This document shows, in pieces, positions 1-6,762 of a stretch of 32,902 nt of DNA. Each line of letters starts with the position of its first letter. The first letter of the stretch is position 1. Made by a program: the position numbers and the translations under genes. Under the pieces are notes generated by a model. The model was not told the origin of the DNA. It saw only the letters and a program-made list of their open reading frames with translations, and searched no databases. This DNA is from JAHJUB01 sp041653615 [NCBI: Candidatus Ratteibacteria bacterium] (lineage in GTDB: Bacteria > Ratteibacteria > UBA8468 > MWAK01): contig JBAZEZ010000019.1 of the NCBI GenBank assembly GCA_041653615.1, positions 1-32,902 of the forward strand, read 5' to 3'.

Positions 1-464
1 ATGGGAATATCCATAACCGCCACGGTTATTTCCGCGTTCCGTGACCGGTGGAACTCAATCATCGGCCGGTAGTCCATTTTATAGATGTGGTCACCGGCTA
101 AAATCAAAACTAATTCACTTTTCTCCCTCTCCAGGGTATAGATGTTCTGAAAAATCGCATCCGCGGTCCCCCGATACCAATCATCGCTGACACGCTGCTG
201 AGCAGGCAGAACGGTAACATACTCCCCCAATTCCGGATTCAGAATATTCCAGCCCAGCCGGATGTGCCGGTCCAAAGAAATCGACTTGTACTGGGTAAGC
301 ATGAATATCTGCCGCAGACCGGAATTAATACAGTTACTCAAAGGAAAGTCGACAATCCGGTAATTGCCCCCAAACGGCACCGCCGGTTTCGCCCGGTCCT
401 TGGTAAGAGGATAAAGCCGTTCCCCTTTTCCTCCGGCCAACAGAAAAACAAGCGTCTTAACCAT
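1..464 (-). CDS. glgC: Glucose-1-phosphate adenylyltransferase, N-terminal part (runs off the window)
   Basis: Translating the minus strand from the ATG at 464 gives an uninterrupted 154-codon N-terminus. It carries the nucleotidyltransferase signature LLAGGKGERLYPLT at about residues 8-21, followed by AKPAVPFGG, YRIVDFPLSN and LAGDHIYKMDY, all hallmarks of ADP-glucose pyrophosphorylase. By family knowledge the enzyme makes ADP-glucose from glucose-1-phosphate and ATP, the committed step of bacterial glycogen synthesis in the cytoplasm. The start lies 11 nt after the stop of the SurA-N gene, so it is probably the third gene of an rsmI-surA-like-glgC transcript. No Shine-Dalgarno sequence is visible before the ATG. 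The C-terminal two thirds, including the allosteric beta-helix domain, lie outside the window. Identity is firm. Confidence 0.95.
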   Translation of the reverse strand, partial: MVKTLVFLLAGGKGERLYPLTKDRAKPAVPFGGNYRIVDFPLSNCINSGLRQIFMLTQYKSISLDRHIRLGWNILNPELGEYVTVLPAQQRVSDDWYRGTADAIFQNIYTLEREKSELVLILAGDHIYKMDYRPMIEFHRSRNAEITVAVMDIP

Positions 465-475
465 GTGGGAGTTAT

Positions 476-1171
476 TTAAATGTAAACTTCAACCTTGGCC
501 TTTTTCCTTAACTGCTGATACCAGTTTTCAAAAAAATCGCTTGTTTTTTGACTAAAAATGGCCTTGCGTAAATTTTCGTCATTGACTTTATCCGGCGTCA
601 GAGAATATTTCTTCCGGTAATCAGCCAAATCCTGGTCGGTAACCTTAATCTGCCCTTCGCTGCCCACCAGGTTCTGGAGCTTTCGCAAAGACAGGTTTTT
701 ACGAATACCATCCTCTATCTTTAACCATTCCTCATCGGGCATGGCGGCTACCGTTTCCTGAAAACGCCTTTCGTCAAAATTACCCTTTTCGTCTTTGAAA
801 GAAGGGTCTCCCCGCACCACGGCCAGCAGTTCCTGGTCGGTCACCTTGATATGACGACGCTTAATTTCACGGGAAATCACGATCTGCCGAATCAGGTCTT
901 CCAACGCGGCTTTTTTGATTTTTACCATCTCCGCGCTGTTTTCCGCCGGGTCCTGTTTGTAAAATTGACGGTATTGCTCAAGAATACCCTGCAGGTGATT
1001 AGCGTAATCGTCCCGGGAAATGGCCTGCCGGTTTACCTTGGCCGCGAATGTTTCGCTGGTACTCCGCATTTGGGTACCCACACCCCAGATAACAAAAGAA
1101 GGGATAATGACTATCGCCAGAACCCAAAAAATCCTTTTGGCTACTTTTTTCTTGCCTAATATCCGTATCAT
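476..1171 (-). CDS. Membrane-anchored SurA N-terminal-domain protein without a PPIase domain
   Basis: The 231-residue product begins with a basic stretch (IRILGKKKVAKR), then one hydrophobic segment at about residues 13-31 (IFWVLAIVIIPSFVIWGVG), an arrangement like PpiD. Next comes a helical region of SurA-N type ('ALEDLIRQIVISREIKRRHIKVTDQEL' region, about 90-118, plus a second 'IKVTDQDLADYRKKY' at about 176-190). The family knowledge is that such domains cradle unfolded periplasmic clients. No parvulin domain follows; the chain ends soon after the helical region, so this is chaperone-like only. AGGAG lies 6 nt before the ATG at 1171; a GTG directly upstream at 1174 is an alternative start. 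It sits between rsmI and glgC on the same strand. Exact client and role are unknown. Confidence 0.75.
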   Translation of the reverse strand: MIRILGKKKVAKRIFWVLAIVIIPSFVIWGVGTQMRSTSETFAAKVNRQAISRDDYANHLQGILEQYRQFYKQDPAENSAEMVKIKKAALEDLIRQIVISREIKRRHIKVTDQELLAVVRGDPSFKDEKGNFDERRFQETVAAMPDEEWLKIEDGIRKNLSLRKLQNLVGSEGQIKVTDQDLADYRKKYSLTPDKVNDENLRKAIFSQKTSDFFENWYQQLRKKAKVEVYI

Positions 1172-1228
1172 CACTGTCTCCTCACTTCGTTAGTCGGGTA
1201 GGGTGTCTCACCTTCTCGCCACCCAACG

Positions 1229-1945
1229 CTAAATGCGTGCTCCTTCCTCGTCGCACTGCGTCCCTCTCCCACTTAAAATAATGATGAATTCACCCTTGAC
1301 GCTTCCCTGAAGAAAATAATCGCTCAGTTCTGACAACTTCCCCAACTTAATCTCTTCAAATTTCTTGGTCAGTTCCCGGCAAACCGTTGCCTCACGGTCG
1401 CCGACCGTGTCAAAAATATCGCGCAGCGTTTTAACCAGGCGGTAGGGGGATTCGTAAATCACGCTGGTCATCTCCTGGTTCTTTAACTCTTCCAATACCT
1501 TTCTTCGTTTGGACGGCCGGCGCGGCAGAAAACCAACAAAAACGAACCGGTCGGTCGGCACACCGCTAACCGAAAGGGACGCGACCAGCGAGCTTGGACC
1601 GGGAACCGGAACCACGCTTATGCCGTTTTTTAAAGCGGCCCGAACCAGAAGATAGGCCGGGTCGGAAATTCCGGGAGTTCCGCGGGTGCAGGTCAGGGCA
1701 ACGCTCTCACCCTTCTCCAGCAAAGAAAGAAGTACTTCAACCCGGCGCGATTCGTTATCGCGAAAATAACTTATCGGACGATTCTTCGCCTTCAACTGGA
1801 AAAAAGAAAAAAGTTTTTGGACTTCCCTGGTATCTTCGGCGGCGACCCAATCCGCTTCTTCCAGCACCTTCAGCGCCCGAAGAGTAATGTCCTGAAGATT
1901 GCCAATCGGTGTGGCCACCACGTAAAGCACGCCTGTTTCCAACAT
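1229..1945 (-). CDS. rsmI: 16S rRNA (cytidine-1402-2'-O)-methyltransferase
   Basis: The product matches the tetrapyrrole-methylase-fold family RsmI: TPIGNLQDITLRAL near the N-terminus, AAEDTRE, RGTPGISDPAY, VPVPGPSSLVASLSVSG and FVGFLPRR. By family knowledge it 2'-O-methylates C1402 of 16S rRNA using S-adenosylmethionine. I chose the ATG at 1945 (MLETGVLYVVATPIGNL) over an in-frame start at 1999, because the homologous part begins there and a TATAAT box lies only 9 nt upstream. At 238 residues it is shorter than E. coli RsmI (about 286), mainly at the C-terminus. The usual 'SDAGTPGISDP' loop reads 'TCTRGTPGISDP', so the normally conserved Asp-Ala pair is replaced. It appears to head the operon with the SurA-N gene and glgC. 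Confidence 0.93.
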   Translation of the reverse strand: MLETGVLYVVATPIGNLQDITLRALKVLEEADWVAAEDTREVQKLFSFFQLKAKNRPISYFRDNESRRVEVLLSLLEKGESVALTCTRGTPGISDPAYLLVRAALKNGISVVPVPGPSSLVASLSVSGVPTDRFVFVGFLPRRPSKRRKVLEELKNQEMTSVIYESPYRLVKTLRDIFDTVGDREATVCRELTKKFEEIKLGKLSELSDYFLQGSVKGEFIIILSGRGTQCDEEGARI

Positions 1946-1954
1946 TGTAAATAC

Positions 1955-1960
1955 ATTATA
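1955..1960 (-). promoter_or_regulatory. -10 box giving a predicted leaderless rsmI mRNA
   Basis: A perfect TATAAT on the minus strand ends 9 nt before the rsmI ATG. A start site about 7 nt below the -10 would fall at or next to the initiation codon, leaving no room for a ribosome binding site. The -35 region is poor (TTTATC at 17-nt spacing). Confidence 0.55.
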
Positions 1961-2006
1961 CCGCAAAAGGGAACTATGATAAAATATACCCGGATACAAT
2001 TTGTCG

Positions 2007-2089
2007 TTCTGGTCAGAATCGCTTGTTGTCTGGCCTTGTGTAGTCGCCCAGCTTGCTGGGCTCTTTTAACAAAGCCAACCAAGGTTGGC
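2007..2089 (+). repeat. Three consecutive mini-hairpins in the apgM leader
   Basis: Three perfect inverted repeats lie one after another, each with a 2-nt centre: TTCTG-GT-CAGAA (2007-2018), GCCCAGC-TT-GCTGGGC (2046-2061, followed by TCTTTT) and GCCAACC-AA-GGTTGGC (2074-2089). The middle one with its T-run could act as a weak terminator or attenuator. All lie between the divergently placed rsmI start and the apgM ribosome binding site at 2102-2105. Confidence 0.6.
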
Positions 2090-2111
2090 AATTACAGTGA
2101 CGGAGAAAAAA

Positions 2112-3314
2112 ATGGAAGATAAACTACTGAAAGAAATAATTTCCAAAAACAATACCAAAATCGTCCTGGTGGTGGCCGACGGGTTAGGCGGCCTGCCAAG
2201 TACAAAAACCGGCTTAACCGAGTTGGAAACCGCCTCTACCCCAAACCTTGACCGGCTTGCTAAGTGCGGTTCCGCCGGCCTGTCCGTGCCGATTGGTTAC
2301 GGCGTGACGCCAGGGAGCGGACCCAGCCACCTGGCGCTCTTCGGCTACGACCCAATCCAAAACCTGATTGGCCGCGGAGTCCTGGAAGCCAGCGGGATTG
2401 ATTTCAACCTGCAGCCGGAAGACCTGGCCGCGCGCGGAAACTTCGCCACCTTAAAAGACGGTTTGATTATTGACCGGAGAGCCGGCCGCATCTCCACGGA
2501 AGAGAACCAGCGGCTCTGCGCGATATTAAGTAAAGAAATCGAGGAAATTAGCGGCGTGAAAATAATTATCCAGACGGTGCGGGAACACCGGTTCGTGGTT
2601 ATCTTCCGGGGAAAAGAAATGGCCGAAGGGCTGTCGGAAAACGACCCGGAAAAAGAAGGACTGGCTCCGCTCCAAATAAAATCGTTGCGGAATGAAAGCC
2701 GTTTTGCCGCAGATGTTTCTAACAAGTTTGTCGCCAGGGTTACGGAAGTTCTCAAAGCGGAAAAAGCCAACTACCCGCTTTTGCGCGGCTTCGCGAAAAA
2801 ACCGAACCTACCCTCTTTTGACCAAAAATATTTTTTGCGCGCCGCCGCGGTCGCTTCCTATCCGATGTACCGGGGCCTGGCCCGGCTGGCCGGCATGGAA
2901 GTCCTGCCGACCGGCGAAAAAATAGCCGACGAGTTGAAGACCCTGAAGGAAAATTTCCGGAATTTCGACTTCTTCTACCTGCACGTCAAGAAGACCGATT
3001 CCTACGGCGAGGACGGAAACTTCGTCAGTAAAGTGAAGGTAATCGAGGAACTTGACGGACTGGTGGGAGAGATTGAGAAGTTACAACCGGATGTTATCGC
3101 GGTTACCGCGGACCACTCCACGCCGGCACTCTTAAGCGGCCATTCCTGGCACCCCAATCCGTTCCTGCTAATATCAAAATACGCGATGCCGGACAACCTG
3201 TCCGGATTTTCCGAAAGGGAATGCCGCAAGGGGAGTTTCGGGGTCTTTCCCGCCACCGAGATTATGCCCCTGCTCTTGGCCCATTCCCTGCGGATGAAAA
3301 AGTTCGGAGCATAA
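2112..3314 (+). CDS. apgM: 2,3-bisphosphoglycerate-independent phosphoglycerate mutase, archaeal type
   Basis: The 400-residue product belongs to the alkaline-phosphatase-superfamily mutase of ApgM type, which interconverts 3- and 2-phosphoglycerate in glycolysis and gluconeogenesis with divalent metals. Visible motifs are VVADGLGG (metal-binding Asp at residue 23), TPNLDRLA, GSGPSHLALFGYDP around the expected nucleophilic Ser, and near the C-terminus VTADHSTPALLSGHSWHPNP with the second metal-binding set of Asp and His. I chose the ATG at 2112 because GGAG sits 6 nt upstream; in-frame TTG and GTG codons at 2085 and 2097 fall in the leader hairpin or lack a binding site. It is monocistronic, and its stop is only 10 nt from the stop of the convergent prepilin gene. 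Confidence 0.92.
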   Translation: MEDKLLKEIISKNNTKIVLVVADGLGGLPSTKTGLTELETASTPNLDRLAKCGSAGLSVPIGYGVTPGSGPSHLALFGYDPIQNLIGRGVLEASGIDFNLQPEDLAARGNFATLKDGLIIDRRAGRISTEENQRLCAILSKEIEEISGVKIIIQTVREHRFVVIFRGKEMAEGLSENDPEKEGLAPLQIKSLRNESRFAADVSNKFVARVTEVLKAEKANYPLLRGFAKKPNLPSFDQKYFLRAAAVASYPMYRGLARLAGMEVLPTGEKIADELKTLKENFRNFDFFYLHVKKTDSYGEDGNFVSKVKVIEELDGLVGEIEKLQPDVIAVTADHSTPALLSGHSWHPNPFLLISKYAMPDNLSGFSERECRKGSFGVFPATEIMPLLLAHSLRMKKFGA

Positions 3315-3324
3315 ATAATCCGCG

Positions 3325-4008
3325 TTAAGGAATGAACGTCCACCCCTCGCCTGAAGTACCGTTGGTAATCAGAACCCAGCCCACATGGCCATCGACAAAA
3401 AGAACATTTGCCCGGGGCGCTTCTTTATCATGCCAGCGTATTTGCTTGTCTCCGCCATACGAATGAGTGTCAAGCACCCCGTCTCCGACAAGAATTGTAT
3501 TGGAAGGGTTGCTTACCTGACCAAGCTTGAGTCCGGCTAACCCACCCCCCGGACCGAAACAGTCACCTGCGCAGTTATAAAAATAACTGTTCCCCATTGA
3601 ATCGTAAGTGGATGTTTCGTTCCAATCCGTGACGGTTGGCCGGCCGCTGTCCTCGGGGCAATGAAAAACGGCGACGTTATCACCTACGTAACGGTTGAGG
3701 GCCCGCGTAAAAGATGCGTCGGAAAAATCCTTCGGCCCATACACTCCCGAAGGATTTGATACGTACCCTGTTTTCCCGCCCCAAATCCAAGTACATAATA
3801 CATCGTAAAATCTTTCATCATTGTCCTGAAGATACATCGTCCAGGCAAGACCCAACTGTTTCAGGTTGTTTACGCAAGCGGTCCTTCTCGCCATGCTCCT
3901 TGCCTTGGAAAGCGCCGGCAAAATCATCCCTGCCAGAATAGCGATGATGGCGATAACCACCAGCAGTTCTATCAGGGTAAATCCGCTCTTCTTTTTTTTC
4001 AATACCAT
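3325..4008 (-). CDS. Prepilin-type protein with C-terminal H-X9-DG-like segment
   Basis: The 227-residue product starts with a short basic leader and the type IV prepilin motif [20 protein letters not shown]: cleavage is expected after Gly, Phe becomes residue 1, and Glu is at +5, followed by a hydrophobic helix. The C-terminus has the 'H...[13 protein letters not shown]' segment of the processing-associated H-X9-DG domain, although 12 rather than 9 residues separate His and Asp-Gly here. Such proteins are very abundant in Planctomycetes, Lentisphaerae and relatives; they resemble type II secretion pseudopilins, but their function is mostly unknown. The ATG at 4008 is favoured over 4035 because GGGAGG lies 5 nt upstream. 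It has its own consensus promoter and sits just downstream of the sigma-factor operon on the same strand. Confidence 0.9.
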   Translation of the reverse strand: MVLKKKKSGFTLIELLVVIAIIAILAGMILPALSKARSMARRTACVNNLKQLGLAWTMYLQDNDERFYDVLCTWIWGGKTGYVSNPSGVYGPKDFSDASFTRALNRYVGDNVAVFHCPEDSGRPTVTDWNETSTYDSMGNSYFYNCAGDCFGPGGGLAGLKLGQVSNPSNTILVGDGVLDTHSYGGDKQIRWHDKEAPRANVLFVDGHVGWVLITNGTSGEGWTFIP

Positions 4009-4056
4009 AATTTCCTCCCGGTCTATCCACTTCAAGAAAATTTGATTATAAAAGTG

Positions 4057-4086
4057 ATTATACTACATGAGTAGTTATTATGTCAA
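4057..4086 (-). promoter_or_regulatory. Consensus sigma-70 promoter of the prepilin gene with an inverted repeat in its spacer
   Basis: On the minus strand TTGACA (4081-4086) is followed by an 18-nt spacer and TATAAT (4057-4062). The spacer contains the inverted repeat ACTAC-ATGA-GTAGT (4062-4075), a possible operator. The predicted start site near 4050 gives a leader of about 40 nt with a strong ribosome binding site. Confidence 0.75.
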
Positions 4087-4147
4087 AATAACCATCTACA
4101 CCGCACGTTCCAAATGTTTATTTATCGGATTAGACACCAAAAAACCT

Positions 4148-4185
4148 AAAAAGTTCCGCACGGTATAATTTTACCACAGGGGAAC
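4148..4185 (-). terminator. Likely rho-independent terminator of the sigma-factor operon
   Basis: Read on the minus strand, GTTCC (4181-4185) can pair with GGAAC (4153-4157), enclosing a second stem GGTA/TACC (4162-4175). The right arm is followed by TTTTTAGGTTTTTT. The first base of the hairpin is shared with the stop codon of the 468-aa gene. The stem has an internal mismatch, so strength is uncertain. Confidence 0.55.
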
Positions 4186-5591
4186 TATTCTTCCCAGACA
4201 ATATCGCCTTCTACCCATTTTTGAGAGGGCTTATCGGCCCATTGGCCGCCGTCGTCCTTCATATTTTCGCCTACGCTGTAAATTTTAAAGCCCTTATCTG
4301 TTTTTTGATAAATATGCTCTTTTCCGCTAAAGGGGTCGAGAAGCGGCTTCGGCAGGAAGTCCGGGGAAAGTTCTTTCAGGGAAACCGGGTAGTTCTTATT
4401 TTTCGCTTTGTACAAATGGCAAGCCAGCGCAATCTCGGCGTTGCCCAATTGGGCGTCGTACCTTGCCTCCATGAGAAATGTCCGGGTAAGAGCCGGCGCA
4501 AAAAGTTTCGTCAATGCTGCCTTTTCGGCTGATAATCCCGACAATTCTTTTTCAAGAACGGCAGCCTCTTCCCTTGCTTCCAAGTAAGGTAATTTGGAAA
4601 AAGCGATTAACTTTCCCATTGTTTGGAAATAGGTCAACTCGTTCTCTTCAAGAAAACCAACCGGGTTCTCCTGAATTGCTCCGACTATCTTCTCTCCATC
4701 TTCTGCTGTCCTGTTCGATTTTGACATCCCTGCAACCTCATTTCGATATTTCTCGTCTTTAATCTTCTCTTTCCACTGAGGGAACTCCACCATTCCGGAT
4801 ATGACCCTTTCATCTAAAAGAGACCGATAAATTATCTTGTCATTTTGTTTACTAATTATTTCTGCCATCAACCCCCGGTATTTTCCCGATTCTGCATCGC
4901 TCTTCTTTATTGTCGCTTCTATTCGGTCCAAAGCGATTTGATCGATGGCAATTTTGACCAAACCCGTAATGAGAATTGGCTCTCCGGACAGAGAATCGGA
5001 TATTTTCAAACAGGTAAGACAATCATCTAAAGCATTATCGATTTTGCCTTTTTCGGCCTGGATGTCGGCTCTGGCAGCAAGCATTCTGGCGCAACTGCGC
5101 AGTGAACCCAGGTGCGGCATGAGCATCTCAAAACCTTTTTCGTAGTCCTTCCGCTTTAAAAATTGGCATTTCATCCCGGATGCCTTTTCCAATAATTGAT
5201 AAAACCGCGCAAAATCCGGGTCGTTAAACAGGAGATTCCTTACCTTTTCTTTCTGTACCTCCGGCACTTCGCTCCACTTTACCTCACCTTCATAAGGAAA
5301 ATATTTCCACTCCGCCTGGTGCTTACCCTTCAGTTCCTTCAAAAGATAGAACGCCTGGTTATAAACCAGGGCGCCGTTTTCGCCGTCCGGCATGTCCGGC
5401 GGAACCAGTTCCTCAATGGTAGTCGGCTCGCCCGCATCCTTTATCTTCTGAATCTCTTTGGATATCTCTTTTGAGATAGCGGACTCGGCCCGGAGATTAT
5501 TGGTTTGGAAAAAATAGCCTACGATTCCCAGCACACACAAAAACCCGGTAACCTTCAAGATTATTTTCCAGCAAATCCCTTTTCTTTCCAT
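4185..5591 (-). CDS. Membrane-anchored protein of unknown function with pseudopilin-like C-terminal tail
   Basis: I do not recognise a named family. The 468-residue product has one N-terminal hydrophobic segment (about residues 8-25), then a long helical, Lys/Glu-rich body of about 350 residues without catalytic motifs that I can see. The C-terminal 80 residues read NYPVSLKELSPDFLP, DPFSGKEHIY, FKIYSVGENMKDDGG; this resembles the C-terminal domain of type II secretion major pseudopilins (GspG), where such a loop binds calcium. Similar tails occur in hypothetical proteins of Planctomycetes and Lentisphaerae. The second ATG (5591) is preferred since GGGAGG lies 6 nt before it but touches the first ATG (5597). 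It is the last gene of the sigma/anti-sigma operon, 11-17 nt behind the anti-sigma stop. Confidence 0.8.
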   Translation of the reverse strand: MERKGICWKIILKVTGFLCVLGIVGYFFQTNNLRAESAISKEISKEIQKIKDAGEPTTIEELVPPDMPDGENGALVYNQAFYLLKELKGKHQAEWKYFPYEGEVKWSEVPEVQKEKVRNLLFNDPDFARFYQLLEKASGMKCQFLKRKDYEKGFEMLMPHLGSLRSCARMLAARADIQAEKGKIDNALDDCLTCLKISDSLSGEPILITGLVKIAIDQIALDRIEATIKKSDAESGKYRGLMAEIISKQNDKIIYRSLLDERVISGMVEFPQWKEKIKDEKYRNEVAGMSKSNRTAEDGEKIVGAIQENPVGFLEENELTYFQTMGKLIAFSKLPYLEAREEAAVLEKELSGLSAEKAALTKLFAPALTRTFLMEARYDAQLGNAEIALACHLYKAKNKNYPVSLKELSPDFLPKPLLDPFSGKEHIYQKTDKGFKIYSVGENMKDDGGQWADKPSQKWVEGDIVWEE

Positions 5592-5608
5592 TTTCATCCT
5601 CCCGATAA

Positions 5609-6109
5609 TTATGATTCCAACTCTTTTAATAGTTGCTTCTGCTGTTCCAGCCTCGCTCTGATGCGGTCCGTTAATTTATCCTCCCGCGAAAGGGAAAGAA
5701 GTAATTGCCTGCTTCGATAGTCAAGACCGACGCTGGCGTATAAATCTTTCATTTCGCTGTCGTTTTCAACATGCTTTATAACCTCCGGACCAGATTCTTT
5801 CTTGACTGACCGGAAAATTTTCGTTTCGTTTTTCTGCTCAATTTGTCTTGCAATCATCGGTTTGCTGTCAGAAGGTTTAACAACCGCTTTTTGGGTAACT
5901 TTCAAGGTTATTACGCTCAATAAAATGACGCCTGCCAGAGCATAGGCGCAATTTCTCCATAATTTAAAATTATGGACATAAACAGGTACGGTTTCTCCGC
6001 TCTCTTTCCAAGCAGACTTTGCTTTCAGAAGAACCCTCTGTTTCAAATCAGGGCCGGGTTCATTTATCTTGAACCGGGAAAGATATTTTTCAATATCATC
6101 GTACTTCAT
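5609..6109 (-). CDS. Putative single-pass anti-sigma factor
   Basis: The 166-residue product has an N-terminal cytoplasmic part of about 50 residues, a single membrane helix (about 53-70, CAYALAGVILLSVITLKV) and a charged outer part ending in a Leu/Gln/Lys-rich helix. I see no zinc-binding HxxxCxxC motif, so the call rests on topology and position. Its ATG overlaps the TGA stop of the sigma-factor gene (ATGA), with GGGAGG 5 nt upstream, which indicates translational coupling; coupled sigma/anti-sigma pairs are the rule for ECF systems. By inference the N-terminal part would bind the sigma factor and the outer part would sense the signal. An in-frame upstream start at 6184 lies inside the sigma gene and is not favoured. 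Confidence 0.65.
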   Translation of the reverse strand: MKYDDIEKYLSRFKINEPGPDLKQRVLLKAKSAWKESGETVPVYVHNFKLWRNCAYALAGVILLSVITLKVTQKAVVKPSDSKPMIARQIEQKNETKIFRSVKKESGPEVIKHVENDSEMKDLYASVGLDYRSRQLLLSLSREDKLTDRIRARLEQQKQLLKELES

Positions 6110-6663
6110 TTTAACCTCCCCAGGTTCTTTCTTAGTTTCTTCAGTCCGTAACGATAACGGCTGGCAACCGTAAAGGTGGAACAACCCAGCTTCCCGGCGA
6201 TATCCCGAAAAGTCATCGCCTGAAAAATCTTCATGGAAACCGCGGCGCGCTGTTCTGCCGGCAAAGAATAGAGTGCCTGCGAAATCTCTCTGAGTTCACT
6301 GTCATTTGCTTCTTCCTTAAAACTATCTTTCGCAATAAGGATATTTTCGTAATCCTGAAAATCACGCTCATACCTCTCTTTCGTTGATTGCTTGCGCAAA
6401 AAATCCATCGCCTGGTTCCGGGCCATAATAAAAATGTACCCTTCCAGATTCCTTGTTTTAACAAGCTGAAGACGTTTTTCGGCTATCGCCACAAAAAGAT
6501 TCTGCATAACATCCCTTGCTTTTTCTTCGGAACAGAGGACCGACAGGAGATATTTGTAAATCCGGTTTCCGTATTCCTCGTAGATAATTTCCAGAGCGGC
6601 AGTGTCATCGTTCCGAATCAGTTCCTTTATTTTCCTTTCAATGTTTTGCTTCTTCAATAGCAT
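6106..6663 (-). CDS. ECF-type RNA polymerase sigma factor
   Basis: The 185-residue protein has the two-domain ECF layout. Region 2 covers about residues 20-95 (ALEIIYEEYGNRIYKYLL, ARDVMQNLFVAIAE, GYIFIMARNQAMDFLRK). Region 4 covers about 130-180 (LREISQALYSLPAEQRAAV, MTFRDIAGKLGCSTFTV, SRYRYGLKKLRK) with a helix-turn-helix. Sigma-70 region 3 and region 1.1 are absent. Such factors direct core polymerase to a small regulon on an external cue. AAGAGG lies directly before the ATG. It is the first gene of a three-gene operon with the anti-sigma candidate and the pseudopilin-tailed protein. Upstream are two copies of a 12-bp repeat (6704-6727) that might belong to an autoregulated promoter. Confidence 0.9.
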   Translation of the reverse strand: MLLKKQNIERKIKELIRNDDTAALEIIYEEYGNRIYKYLLSVLCSEEKARDVMQNLFVAIAEKRLQLVKTRNLEGYIFIMARNQAMDFLRKQSTKERYERDFQDYENILIAKDSFKEEANDSELREISQALYSLPAEQRAAVSMKIFQAMTFRDIAGKLGCSTFTVASRYRYGLKKLRKNLGRLK

Positions 6664-6703
6664 CCTCTTACTCGTTACTCGGAACGAAACGATTTTTCGC
6701 CTC

Positions 6704-6727
6704 TACATATAAAGATACATATAAAGA
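6704..6727 (-). repeat. Tandem 12-bp repeat upstream of the sigma-factor gene
   Basis: Read on the minus strand, TCTTTATATGTA occurs twice in exact tandem about 40 nt before the sigma-factor ATG. The spacing is just over one helical turn. It could be a regulator binding site or part of a promoter region. Confidence 0.6.
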
Positions 6728-6762
6728 CGGGATTTTGCTCGATTTTGTCTATTATGGGGAAA

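Noticed and set aside
264-479. 71-aa plus-strand ORF
   Set aside because: Antisense to the well-supported glgC start.
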